From JBEKLJ01 sp050010255 (lineage in GTDB: Bacteria > Acidobacteriota > Terriglobia > Bryobacterales > Bryobacteraceae), in assembly GCA_050010255.1 (NCBI GenBank), contig JBEKLJ010000023.1:1-23308 (forward strand): a stretch of 23,308 bases of DNA, given 5' to 3'. The notes below the pieces were generated by a model. It had not been told where the DNA came from. It made no database searches and saw only the letters and a program-made list of their open reading frames with translations. The translations under genes were made by a program, and so were the position numbers. Below are positions 1-7,016 of the stretch, one piece after another; the first letter of the stretch is position 1, and the number at the start of each line of letters is the position of its first letter.

Positions 1-90
1 GAGCGCCTCAACCGAAAGGCCCTCGAGCGGTCGTTGATTCGAAGGTTGGAGAAACTAGGCCACAAGGTCATCCTCGAACCTGCCGCCTAG
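1..90 (+). CDS. 3' end of an unidentified gene (partial)
   Basis: Frame 1 is open from the window edge and stops at TAG 88-90, giving 29 residues that begin ERLNRKALERSLIRRLEK and end in LEPAA. The piece is basic and helical and ends in a short beta-like stretch. It loosely recalls C-terminal tails of some insertion-sequence transposases, and a transposase gene follows directly, but no catalytic motif is present, so the identity is open. The start lies outside the window. The stop sits about 20 bp before the left inverted repeat of the RAYT unit, so the repeat unit may have inserted just behind this gene. Confidence 0.45.
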   Translation, partial: ERLNRKALERSLIRRLEKLGHKVILEPAA

Positions 91-110
91 CCCGGAGGGA
101 TTTTCAAGAG

Positions 111-902
111 AGACGGAACGTTTCCCGGTTTATGCCCCAGAGGCAGAGGCGGAGAAACCGAGGCAGGCTTGAGCCGTGTCTGCCGGCTTCTTCCTTGGCC
201 GGCCGCCTTTCTGCGCGACAAGAGATCGGTGTAGCGTCCGCTCCAGATCCCGGACGAATTCCGCAGAGCCTAAGGGCCGTCCTGTGTGCGTGCTGGCGCG
301 GATCTGGTCGGCCTCGGCGTCGCAGGTGACCGCCGCCGCGAGAAAGTCGCACCAGCTCTCCGGCGTCCACCACAAGCGCCAGACCTCGAGATCCAGCAGG
401 CGATCGCTGGCACCTCGGCAGTGAGCTGCCGCGCTTGACCATGCATACGTTGCAGGGCTCGTCACGAACCCGGCCCGTACGGGATTCAGTTCCGTGTAGC
501 GCAGAGCGGCCCACAGGTGATCCTGCTCAAGCGGGCAGGAATAGTAACGCCCCTGCCATACGTGACCAGTCGCCGCCTGGCGCGCGTTGAGATAAGTGGC
601 ATAGCGACCGTGCGTGTACCGCAGGGCGAGCGGCATGGAGCCCGCTCGTGCCGGGACGGCAACCAGATGAACGTGATTGGGCATCAGACAATAGCCGACC
701 AGGGACAGCTCATACGCACTGGAGAACTGACGGAGCAGATCGAGATACACGAGGTGGTCCGAATCAGTCTCGAAGACCGTCCGGCGCACGTTGCCCCGCT
801 GAGTGATGTGGTGGGCCGCGCCTGCGGCGACGACCCGTGGAAGACGGGCCATATTAGAGATGTGGGTGCCGCCGCGGGGTTTTCTCGGGGAACGTTCCGT
901 CT
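111..902 (-). mobile_element. RAYT unit with 17-bp inverted flanks
   Basis: The transposase gene at 130-852 is bracketed by an inverted repeat: 111-127 on the left and 886-902 on the right match as reverse complements in 16 of 17 positions (the 12-bp core AACGTTCCGTCT is perfect). The right flank continues into CGTCTGTCCCCGG at 898-910, a 13-bp string found again in the REP-like pair at 2701-2713. RAYT genes are known to be flanked by, and to act on, REP palindromes, so this is read as a transposase with its own REP ends. No target duplication was identified. Confidence 0.7.
130..852 (-). CDS. REP-associated tyrosine transposase (IS200/Y1 family)
   Basis: A 240-residue protein of the Y1 transposase / RAYT family, single-strand DNA nucleases that cut and join REP palindromes through a covalent tyrosine link. 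The N-terminal segment has the ITQRGN box (about 16-21), the metal-binding HVH motif at residues 60-62 (context LMPNHVHLV), and the catalytic-tyrosine region RYATYLN with Tyr84 as the likely nucleophile. GHVWQGRYYS and ALRYTELNPVRAG (residues ~95-130) are family hallmarks. A basic tail (KGGRPRKKP) may bind DNA. The start is ATG at 850-852, and no strong ribosome-binding site precedes it. It is full length and shows no frameshift, so it may be active. It stands alone and transcribes away from the acetate-kinase gene. The family call is firm, but activity is not shown. Confidence 0.93.
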   Translation of the reverse strand: MARLPRVVAAGAAHHITQRGNVRRTVFETDSDHLVYLDLLRQFSSAYELSLVGYCLMPNHVHLVAVPARAGSMPLALRYTHGRYATYLNARQAATGHVWQGRYYSCPLEQDHLWAALRYTELNPVRAGFVTSPATYAWSSAAAHCRGASDRLLDLEVWRLWWTPESWCDFLAAAVTCDAEADQIRASTHTGRPLGSAEFVRDLERTLHRSLVAQKGGRPRKKPADTAQACLGFSASASGA

Positions 903-964
903 GTCCCCGGTTTTAACGCTGCATCTGTCCCTTGGTTCAGCTTCTGCTACGCTACTAGGCTTCC

Positions 965-2056
965 ATGAACATCCTGGTTCCGAACCTGGGTTCGACGTCG
1001 CTGAAGTACCAGATTCTGGAGATGCCCGCCGAGCGCGTGCTGGCACGCGGGCGCTTTGAGCGCGTCCAGGATTACCGCGAGGCCATCGCTCAGATCCGGG
1101 TCAGTGAGACTCCGATCGACGCCGTCGCCTTCAAGGCCGTGCACGCCGGCCCGCGCTACCGCGGCACATTCCTCATCGACGAGGCCGTGGTCGCCGCCAT
1201 CGAGGATTTCCTTCCGGCTGCTCCGGCACACAACGCCATCTACCTGACGGCCGTGCGCGCATTCCGCGAAGCGATGCCGGGCGTGCCGCTGGTGGCCGCC
1301 TTCGAGACCGAGTTCCACGCCACCATGCCCGAATACGCGGCGCGTTACGGAGTGCCGCCGGAGTGGCGCGAAAGGTACGGCATCCGCCGCTACGGCTTTC
1401 ACGGCGCCTCGCACCAGTACATCGGCGAGCGCGTGGCGGAGCTGCTGGGACGGTCCATCGACACGTTGCGCATGGTGAGCTGCCATCTGGGCGGCAGCTC
1501 CTCGATCTGCGCCATCCTCCATGGCCGCTCCGTGGATACGACCATGGGCTTCTCGCCGCAATCGGGCCTGGAAAGCGCCACCCGGCACGGGGACCTCGAC
1601 GCCTTCGCGGTGCTCTACCTGATGGAACGGTGCGGCTGGACGTTGGATGAGGTCCGGGAGCAGTTGATGAAGGCGGGGGGCCTGGCGGGGCTCTCCGGCA
1701 TCGCCAGCGGCGATGTGCGCGACCTGGAGAACGCCGCGGCCCAAGGCAACCTGGATGCCGGCCTCGCGCTCGGAGTCCTCGGCTACCAGGTGAAGAAGAC
1801 CATCGGCGCCTACGCCGCCGCCATGGGCGGTCTGGATGCGATCGCGTTCACCGGGGGTATCGGCGAGAACTCTCCGCGCCTGCGCTCGCTCGGCTGCGCG
1901 GGTCTGGAGTTCCTCGGCGTCCAGCTCGACTCGGAGGCGAACGAGCGCGGTTCCGGCGACCGCATCGTTTCCAGCGGGCCGGTGTCTGTGCTAGCGCTGG
2001 CGACGAACGAGGAGCTGATTGTGGCGCGGCGCGCTTACCGCTGCCTAACGACGTAG
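965..2056 (+). CDS. Acetate-kinase-family protein, divergent
   Basis: A 363-residue ASKHA-fold kinase of the acetate/propionate kinase family; AckA interconverts acetate plus ATP and acetyl phosphate in the cytoplasm. The opening NLGSTSLKYQ, YGFHGASH (143-150), CHLGGSSS, DTTMGFSP, TGGIGENSP and the terminal TNEEL all match the family. Against Methanosarcina thermophila AckA, His123, His180, His208, Arg241 and Arg285 are kept (here His89, His146, His174, Arg207 and the Arg of VRDLENA). However, Arg91 is Lys57, Asp148 is Glu114 and Asn211 is Gly177, and the protein is about 40 residues shorter than usual. The GDIDP motif reads GDLDA. Similar NLGSTS-type kinases occur in Acidobacteriota and Planctomycetes. 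Substrate choice is therefore uncertain. There is no phosphotransacetylase neighbour. Start ATG 965 has a weak ribosome-binding site. It converges with nuoI, with 26 bp between them. Confidence 0.85.
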   Translation: MNILVPNLGSTSLKYQILEMPAERVLARGRFERVQDYREAIAQIRVSETPIDAVAFKAVHAGPRYRGTFLIDEAVVAAIEDFLPAAPAHNAIYLTAVRAFREAMPGVPLVAAFETEFHATMPEYAARYGVPPEWRERYGIRRYGFHGASHQYIGERVAELLGRSIDTLRMVSCHLGGSSSICAILHGRSVDTTMGFSPQSGLESATRHGDLDAFAVLYLMERCGWTLDEVREQLMKAGGLAGLSGIASGDVRDLENAAAQGNLDAGLALGVLGYQVKKTIGAYAAAMGGLDAIAFTGGIGENSPRLRSLGCAGLEFLGVQLDSEANERGSGDRIVSSGPVSVLALATNEELIVARRAYRCLTT

Positions 2057-2082
2057 GTTAGAGCGCCGCCTCGGTTCTGCTC

Positions 2083-2559
2083 CTACCCGAGGCGCGGGGG
2101 AGCCGGAGCAGGCGCAAGCGGAGCCAGCAACTGCTCCTTGCGATAGACCAGCGTCGAGGTGTTGTAGCTGGCGATCTCGAAGCCGTGCCCGTGCACGATC
2201 GCGTCCGTGGGGCAGGCCTCCACGCAGTAGCCGCAGAAGATGCAGCGCGAGTAATCGATGTTGTACACCTTGGCGTAGCGCTCGCCACCGCTGATGCGCA
2301 GCGCCGCGATGTTCTCGGCGGCCTCGATGTAGATGCAGTTGGCCGGGCAGGCGGCCGCGCAGAGGAAACAGGCCACGCACTTCTCCAGGCCGTTCTGGTC
2401 GCGCTCGAACACGTGCACGCCGCGGTAGCGGTCCTGGAGCCGGACCGGTTCCTCGGGATAGGCTTCGGTCACCGCTGGGGACAGCATCTCCTTCAGCGTG
2501 ACCCCCATCCCCTTGGCGATCGCGCCTGCCGAACCCAGGATTTCGTTGATGGTCGGCAT
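2083..2559 (-). CDS. nuoI: NuoI-type 2x[4Fe-4S] ferredoxin subunit
   Basis: A 158-residue protein resembling the NuoI subunit of NADH:quinone oxidoreductase (complex I), which carries clusters N6a and N6b between the peripheral arm and the quinone site. Two CxxCxxCxxxCP motifs are clear: Cys61/64/67/71 and Cys106/109/112/116. PEEP and RYRGVHVF before the first motif, and CIYIEAAEN and CPTDAIVHG around the motifs, match the family. The Pro/Ala-rich tail (LAPLAPAPAPP) is atypical. ATG 2559 is chosen because GGGG lies just upstream at suitable spacing; the same frame stays open to 2685 only by running through repeat DNA. No other nuo gene lies nearby, so it is either an isolated complex I gene or a stand-alone ferredoxin for another oxidoreductase. 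The redoxin and flavoprotein upstream are on the same strand. Confidence 0.87.
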   Translation of the reverse strand: MPTINEILGSAGAIAKGMGVTLKEMLSPAVTEAYPEEPVRLQDRYRGVHVFERDQNGLEKCVACFLCAAACPANCIYIEAAENIAALRISGGERYAKVYNIDYSRCIFCGYCVEACPTDAIVHGHGFEIASYNTSTLVYRKEQLLAPLAPAPAPPRLG

Positions 2560-2581
2560 TAACCCCTGCATCCCAACCGTC

Positions 2582-2622
2582 GGCACGAGTGCCGGCGCGG
2601 CACGCTCAAGAGCGTGCGCTAC
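2582..2622 (+). repeat. Palindromic repeat module, copy A
   Basis: Two adjacent hairpins: GGCACGAGTGCC (2582-2593) and GCACGCT-CAAG-AGCGTGC (2600-2617), ending in GCGCTAC. A close relative in reverse orientation lies at 14868-14907, and a shortened one at 14979-15001. It lies just upstream of the nuoI start. Confidence 0.7.
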
Positions 2623-2645
2623 GGCAGCGCGGCACGGTTGCTGAA

Positions 2646-2713
2646 CCGGGGACAGACGAGACTGTCCACGCGCGGCAAACAGCACCGCTGGGGACAGTCC
2701 CGTCTGTCCCCGG
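2646..2713. repeat. Inverted pair of REP-like palindromes
   Basis: The 22-bp arms 2646-2667 and 2692-2713 are reverse complements with a single mismatch. Each arm also folds on itself; the right one has GGGGACAG (2690-2697) and CTGTCCCC (2704-2711) around a 6-nt loop. The string CGTCTGTCCCCGG at 2701-2713 recurs at 898-910 beside the RAYT gene, suggesting a REP pair (BIME-like) of the same family. It lies between the redoxin and nuoI genes. Confidence 0.75.
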
Positions 2714-2767
2714 CCCGGCCTTCGTAACTCATGTTAGGCTCCGCACGGGAGCCTAGTTCTTGGACCC

Positions 2768-3271
2768 TCAACCCGGGCGCATTTCCGGGACGGGCTCCTC
2801 CGGGCGGAACGGCGCGGCTCCGGCGCGCCGGCCCAGCGCCTCCAGGTCCGCCTTCGAGAACCCTGCCCCGCTCAGCGATACGCTCCCGTCCGGCTCCAGC
2901 AGGAACAGCGACGGCACGGTGTCAATCCCGAAAGCGTTACTGACGTGATACCCGCCGGCGGCGTCATCGAGCAGGATCGGAAAGCTGACGCCAAACTCCC
3001 GGCCAAACTCGCGCGTCGCGCCAGCCTTGTCCTGCGACACGCCCAGGATCTGTACCCCGCCCTGCTGGCCGCCCGCGCCCTGGTGAATTCGCTCCAGAAA
3101 CGGGAACGTGTACTGGCACACCGGGCACTCCACCTTGAAGAACGCCAGCAGCACGGGCCCGCGCGCCAGCAATCCACTGAGCGACTGGCTGGCGCCGTCC
3201 AGGTTCTGCAACTGGAATTCGGGAGCGCGCGCGCCGGCTTCGAGCATCCGCCGTTGCCTCCAGAACGCCAT
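2768..3271 (-). CDS. TlpA/AhpC-like redoxin with CPVC site
   Basis: A 167-residue thioredoxin-fold protein of the peroxiredoxin/TlpA group, which exchanges thiols and disulfides or reduces peroxides. The active site is CPVC at residues 49-52, in the FFKVECPVCQYTFPF context, with the cis-proline at TVPSLF (Pro120). The fold begins at residue ~13 (ARAPEFQLQNLDG). A CxxC site rather than a lone peroxidatic Cys points to TlpA/ResA-like or BCP-like chemistry. No signal peptide is seen; the start MAFWRQRRM is basic, so it is probably cytoplasmic. Start ATG 3271 lies 33 bp from the stop of the flavoprotein gene behind which it sits, so co-transcription is likely. The exact substrate is unknown. Confidence 0.85.
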   Translation of the reverse strand: MAFWRQRRMLEAGARAPEFQLQNLDGASQSLSGLLARGPVLLAFFKVECPVCQYTFPFLERIHQGAGGQQGGVQILGVSQDKAGATREFGREFGVSFPILLDDAAGGYHVSNAFGIDTVPSLFLLEPDGSVSLSGAGFSKADLEALGRRAGAAPFRPEEPVPEMRPG

Positions 3272-3304
3272 GACTTCAGTCTATCGCAGGCCGGGGAAAC
3301 CGCC

Positions 3305-4591
3305 CTACAGGCGTTTCTTCAATTGCTGCGCGGCAATGAGCAACGGGTCCCACACCGGGGCGAACGGAGGGGCGTAGGCCAGATCGAGCTGCTCGAAGTC
3401 CTCCAGCCGCATTCCGCTCGTCACGGCGGCGGCGATCACGTTGATGCGCCCGGCGGCGCCTGTCTCGCCGGTGACGGATCCCCCGAGGATCCGCCCGTTC
3501 CGGCGGTCGGCCACCAGCTCGACCGTCCCCGGTGTGCCAGAGAAGTAGCGCGGCTTCTCGAGCGCCTCAATGCGCGCGGCGACGGCGTCGAAGCCCTCCG
3601 CGCGAGCCTGAGATTCCGACAAGCCGGTGACAGCCACGCCCAGGCCGCAAACGCGCACGATCGTTGTTCCGGCGACGCCGGGGAAGCGCTCGCGCCGCCC
3701 GGCGGCGTTGGCCCCGGCCACGCGGCCCATCTTGTTGGCCGTGGCGCCCCGCGGCAAATACACCGGCTTCTTCGAGACCAGGTGAAAGGTCTCGGCGCAG
3801 TCGCCGGCCGCATAGACGCCGGCCAGGCTGGTCTCCAGCCAGTCGTCGACGCAAATGGCGCCCGTGCGGCCCAGCGCGATCCCGGCCGCGGCGGCCAGCT
3901 CGGCGTTGGGCCGGAAGCCGGTCGCCAGGAGCACGATGTCCGCCAGACCGGGTTCGATCTTGCCGATTCGCTCGCCCAGCCGGAGCTCGATGCGGAAGCG
4001 CGCCAGATGCGTCCGCAGCAGGGCGGTCAGATCCGGGTCGCTCCGCCCCAGCAAATCGTGGCGGGCTTCATAGATGGTGACCGCGGCGCCGTGCGCGCGC
4101 AGAACCTCGGCCAGCTCGAGCCCCAGGTAGCCCGCGCCAATCACCGCGGCGCGCGCCGGCCGGCGTTCCGACAGAACCGCCTTGAGCCGCCGGGCATCCT
4201 CCATCGTGGTCAGCCGGAAGACGTAGGGCTGATCGGCGCCCGTGATGCCGGAGTCCTCCAGGCGCGCGCCGGTGGCGACGACCAGGCGGTCGTAGCGCAC
4301 GCGGTCGCCGCCGGCCAGGACCACCTGGCGGCGGGCGTGCTCGATAGCCACGGCCTCGGCGCCCGTGCGGACATCAATGTCGCGCTCCTGGCGGAAGCAC
4401 TCGGGCCGGAAGGCGACCAGGTCTTCGAGCGACGGCACCAGGCCCTCCACATAGTAGGGCAGGCCGCACGCGCCCCAAGCGACGTGGGCGCCTCTCTCGA
4501 GGACCGTAATCTCCAGGGATTGGTCGCAGCGCCGGGCGCGCGCGGCCGCGCTCATGCCCGCTGCGACTCCGCCGATGACCACCAAGCGCAT
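3305..4591 (-). CDS. CoA-disulfide-reductase-like FAD/NAD(P)H oxidoreductase
   Basis: A 428-residue flavoprotein of the pyridine nucleotide-disulfide family, closest to CoA-disulfide reductase, NADH oxidase and NADH peroxidase. The FAD-binding motif is VVIGGVAAGMSAAARARR at the N-terminus. The redox site is ACGLPYY with Cys42, the single-cysteine arrangement of this group. The NAD(P)-binding motif is VIGAGYLGLELAEVL, and the second FAD motif is GVYAAGDCAE. The C-terminal dimerisation region ends with LAYAPPFAPVWDPLLIAA, characteristic of the group. It lies 10 bp after the STAS gene and before the redoxin, so all are probably in one transcript. A role in low-molecular-weight thiol or peroxide metabolism fits the neighbours. 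The sequence alone cannot separate CoADR, Nox and Npr activities. Confidence 0.88.
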   Translation of the reverse strand: MRLVVIGGVAAGMSAAARARRCDQSLEITVLERGAHVAWGACGLPYYVEGLVPSLEDLVAFRPECFRQERDIDVRTGAEAVAIEHARRQVVLAGGDRVRYDRLVVATGARLEDSGITGADQPYVFRLTTMEDARRLKAVLSERRPARAAVIGAGYLGLELAEVLRAHGAAVTIYEARHDLLGRSDPDLTALLRTHLARFRIELRLGERIGKIEPGLADIVLLATGFRPNAELAAAAGIALGRTGAICVDDWLETSLAGVYAAGDCAETFHLVSKKPVYLPRGATANKMGRVAGANAAGRRERFPGVAGTTIVRVCGLGVAVTGLSESQARAEGFDAVAARIEALEKPRYFSGTPGTVELVADRRNGRILGGSVTGETGAAGRINVIAAAVTSGMRLEDFEQLDLAYAPPFAPVWDPLLIAAQQLKKRL

Positions 4592-4601
4592 GGCCGCGCT
4601 T

Positions 4602-5012
4602 CTACTTGTCCTCTCCGGCTTGCTCGCTGACGAAGCTCAGTATATCGAAGCGCTTGATGTGGCGGTCGGGGAAGAAGCTGTTGACGGCGTCCTGTTCGTC
4701 GCCGAAGATCTCGAACACGGTGGTGAGTTTGGTGAACAGCAGCAACTCGAGAGTGCGCCGGTTCAGGTTCTCCAGCTTCAGCTGGCCGCCCTGCTTCCCT
4801 ACCGAGGTGAAGCAGACCACCAAAGCGCCCAGCCCGGTGCTGTCGATGTAATCGACGCCGGCGAGGTTCAGGATGACGTTGCGGACGCCGCCGGCGGTCA
4901 GCTCGCGCATCGTGTCCCGGAAGGCGCCCGCTTCCTCGCCCACCGTGATGCGACCGGCCACATCGAGAACCGTGATGTCCTCACGTTCCCTTCGCTGGAT
5001 GTCGAGAGCCAT
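4602..5012 (-). CDS. STAS-domain anti-sigma factor antagonist-like protein
   Basis: A 136-residue SpoIIAA/RsbV-like STAS protein. Such proteins are switched by phosphorylation of a serine by an anti-sigma kinase and bind that kinase when dephosphorylated. The core runs from residue 3 to about 108, and the phospho-site motif is DSTGLG with Ser58. About 25 extra residues (FFPDRHIKRFDILSFVSEQ and so on) extend beyond the usual ~110. Start ATG 5012 is backed by AAAGAAG directly upstream. It lies between an OmpR-type regulator (52 bp upstream) and the flavoprotein (10 bp downstream). No partner anti-sigma kinase or sigma factor is in the window, so its target must be encoded elsewhere. Confidence 0.9.
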   Translation of the reverse strand: MALDIQRREREDITVLDVAGRITVGEEAGAFRDTMRELTAGGVRNVILNLAGVDYIDSTGLGALVVCFTSVGKQGGQLKLENLNRRTLELLLFTKLTTVFEIFGDEQDAVNSFFPDRHIKRFDILSFVSEQAGEDK

Positions 5013-5029
5013 CTTCTTTCAGATATGCG

Positions 5030-5046
5030 GCGGGCGTGGCGCCCGC
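5030..5046. other. GC hairpin between regulator and STAS gene
   Basis: Perfect 7-bp arms GCGGGCG and CGCCCGC around TGG, in the 52-bp gap. No U-tract follows, so it is not a canonical terminator. It may damp read-through or protect mRNA. Confidence 0.4.
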
Positions 5047-5064
5047 GCCGGGGGGCCGCTAGCC

Positions 5065-5790
5065 CTAGCCGCCACTCTGCCCGGGCTCCTGTTCCTTCTC
5101 CGCCCGCTTGTCGGGCGTCTCGATCATGTAGCCTACGCCGCGCACGGTGTGGATCAGCTTCAGCGGCCAGCGGTCGTCCATTTTGAGGCGCAGATGGCGG
5201 ATGTAAACGTCCACGCTGTTCGTCAGCCCGTCGTAGTCCATGTCCCAGACGTGCTCGACGATCATGGTGCGGCTGAGCGGCCGGCCGCGGTTCCGCATCA
5301 GGTACTCGAGAATACTGAACTCCTTGGGCGCCAGGTCGATCGGCTCGCCGCCGCGCGTCACCTTGCGCCGGATGCAGTCCAGCACCAGATCGCCGACTTG
5401 CAGGCGCTCGGGGGTCGGCCGCCCGCGGCGAAGCAGGGCGCGGACCCTGGCCAGCAGCTCGCTAAGGGCGAATGGCTTGCCGAGGTAATCGTCGGCCCCC
5501 TTCTCCAGACCCTTCACGCGGTCGTCAACGGCGCCCAGGCCGCTCAGGATCAGCACCGCCGGACTCGCCTTGCGGTTGCGGATCTTCTCGAGCACCTTCA
5601 GGCCGTCCATGTCAGGCAGCATCAGATCCAGGATGACGAGATCGTAATCGGCGCCATGCAGCATCTCCATACCGCCCGCGCCTTCCCCCACTGAATCCAC
5701 CGTGTAGCCGGCCCCCTCCAGGCCGCTGGCCACAAGATCGGCGATGCGCTTCTCGTCTTCAATGACCAGTATTCGCACCGATTCCTTCAT
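5065..5790 (-). CDS. OmpR/PhoB-family response regulator
   Basis: A 241-residue two-domain DNA-binding regulator. The receiver domain spans about 5-120, with acidic pocket residues in VIEDEKR, phospho-acceptor Asp55 (LVILDLMLPDMDG), switch Ser83 and Lys105 (DDYLGKPF). The winged-helix effector spans about 130-228: DLVLDCIRRKV, APKEFSILEYLMRN, a recognition segment with NSVDVYIRHLR, and the terminal wing TVRGVGYMIE. A polar Glu/Lys-rich tail ends in GQSGG. No histidine kinase is adjacent, so it is an orphan within this window. The STAS gene follows on the same strand, linking it to a regulatory pair. Start ATG 5790; another ATG out of this frame lies just upstream. Confidence 0.95.
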   Translation of the reverse strand: MKESVRILVIEDEKRIADLVASGLEGAGYTVDSVGEGAGGMEMLHGADYDLVILDLMLPDMDGLKVLEKIRNRKASPAVLILSGLGAVDDRVKGLEKGADDYLGKPFALSELLARVRALLRRGRPTPERLQVGDLVLDCIRRKVTRGGEPIDLAPKEFSILEYLMRNRGRPLSRTMIVEHVWDMDYDGLTNSVDVYIRHLRLKMDDRWPLKLIHTVRGVGYMIETPDKRAEKEQEPGQSGG

Positions 5791-5923
5791 GTCATGCCGC
5801 GCTTTCGGGGGCTCCGGAGGCGTACCTATGACCCGGAACTCTGCCTATGTGTGAAAATACCACAATCCTGGGAGAACGTGAAGGTTTCTCAATACGGTGG
5901 CCAGGCCCGGACGCCGCCGGCGC

Positions 5924-7006
5924 TCAATCCTCGGCCCGCCGCGCCGCGAAGAAGTACCAGCCCATGAACAAGCTCAGCCGCGCCCAGTTCCTCCACTGCG
6001 TACGCGCCAGCGACAACAGCAGCATCAGGCCGATGACCGCCACCGAGCAAACCGCCGCCTGAGGGATCGTCAGTCTCTCATGCCAGAACCACAGCCAGCG
6101 GCCGTAGATGAGCTCGATGTGAACCCAGTAGACCAGCAGCGAGGTCAGCCCAAACTGGCGCACCCAGCTCCATCGGCCTTCCGTGTGCCGCGTCCACAGG
6201 TAGGCCGCCGAGAGCAGGATCAGGATCGCACCCGTCTTCATGAACATCAGCCACGGACTGTCGAGCCAGAACTCGCTGGCCGGGTACATCGAGTAAGGAA
6301 ACGACGAGAAGTACTGGCCAGCGACGATGAACCCCAGGCCGATCACCGCGGACCACTGCGCCGCTCGCTCGAACTGCTCTGGCTGGAGCAGCCGGATGAT
6401 GCTGCCCGCGCTCATGCCGAAGGCCACGAAGGATGCCCAGGGGAAGAAGCCGAACAACAGGTAGTCCGGAACCAGGTAGCTCTTCACCAGGCTGGGCGCC
6501 GAGGACCAGTCGAGCCGGGATACCAGCGGCGACAGCACCGCAATCACGACGGCCAGCACCGCGCAAAGCCGCACCCGCTCCACGGTGGTAAAGACAGCCA
6601 TCACCGACAGGACCGCGATCGCCAGGCCCATGCAGTTGAGGATGTCAACCCGCAGAAGGTCGGTCCAGGGGCTGTCCGGCAGGCCGGAAATCCAGAGCTG
6701 CAACCGGAACAGAAACGCGACCGCAAACAGGTAGCCGGCGCGGCGGAGCGCCTTGAGGACGCGCGCCCCCGCCCCCAGACCGCTGCGCTCGCTGGAGTGC
6801 ATCAGGAAGGCCAGCGTGACGCCCACCAGGAACAGGAACATGGCCGGCGGCATGCCGCCGAGGAATTGGGAGATGACGTAGGGCGCGCCCTCGCGCTGAT
6901 CCGGCCGGGAGAAGGAATGGAACACGTGGCCGTTGAGCATAATCACGGCCGCGAGACCGCGGGTCCAGTCGAGGAAAGCGAGCCTGGGTTTTGCCGATTT
7001 CGCCAT
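5924..7006 (-). CDS. HGSNAT/DUF1624-like membrane acyltransferase
   Basis: A 360-residue multi-pass membrane protein. The N-terminal LDWTRGLAAVIMLNGHVFHSF matches the catalytic segment of the heparan-alpha-glucosaminide N-acetyltransferase / DUF1624 family, whose members move acetyl groups across the membrane onto sugars; the His of NGHVFHSF is the likely active-site residue. About eight to ten hydrophobic helices follow, including MPPAMFLFLVGVTLAFL, LLFGFFPWASFVAFGM and the last pair near 320-350. It starts 10 bp after the LolA-like gene, with AGGCGGAA upstream of ATG 7006, so the two are surely co-transcribed. A role in acylating an envelope glycan is inferred from the family and neighbours. 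The acceptor is unknown. Confidence 0.8.
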   Translation of the reverse strand: MAKSAKPRLAFLDWTRGLAAVIMLNGHVFHSFSRPDQREGAPYVISQFLGGMPPAMFLFLVGVTLAFLMHSSERSGLGAGARVLKALRRAGYLFAVAFLFRLQLWISGLPDSPWTDLLRVDILNCMGLAIAVLSVMAVFTTVERVRLCAVLAVVIAVLSPLVSRLDWSSAPSLVKSYLVPDYLLFGFFPWASFVAFGMSAGSIIRLLQPEQFERAAQWSAVIGLGFIVAGQYFSSFPYSMYPASEFWLDSPWLMFMKTGAILILLSAAYLWTRHTEGRWSWVRQFGLTSLLVYWVHIELIYGRWLWFWHERLTIPQAAVCSVAVIGLMLLLSLARTQWRNWARLSLFMGWYFFAARRAED

Positions 7007-7016
7007 TTCGTTCCGC

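Noticed and set aside
2560..2685. N-terminal extension of nuoI.
   Set aside because: The added residues come from repeat DNA, and ATG 2559 has a better ribosome-binding site and fits family length.
2945..4630. A 561-codon open frame on the plus strand.
   Set aside because: It lies antisense to the redoxin and flavoprotein genes, which have clear motifs; high GC leaves such frames open. Its own product has no recognisable domain.
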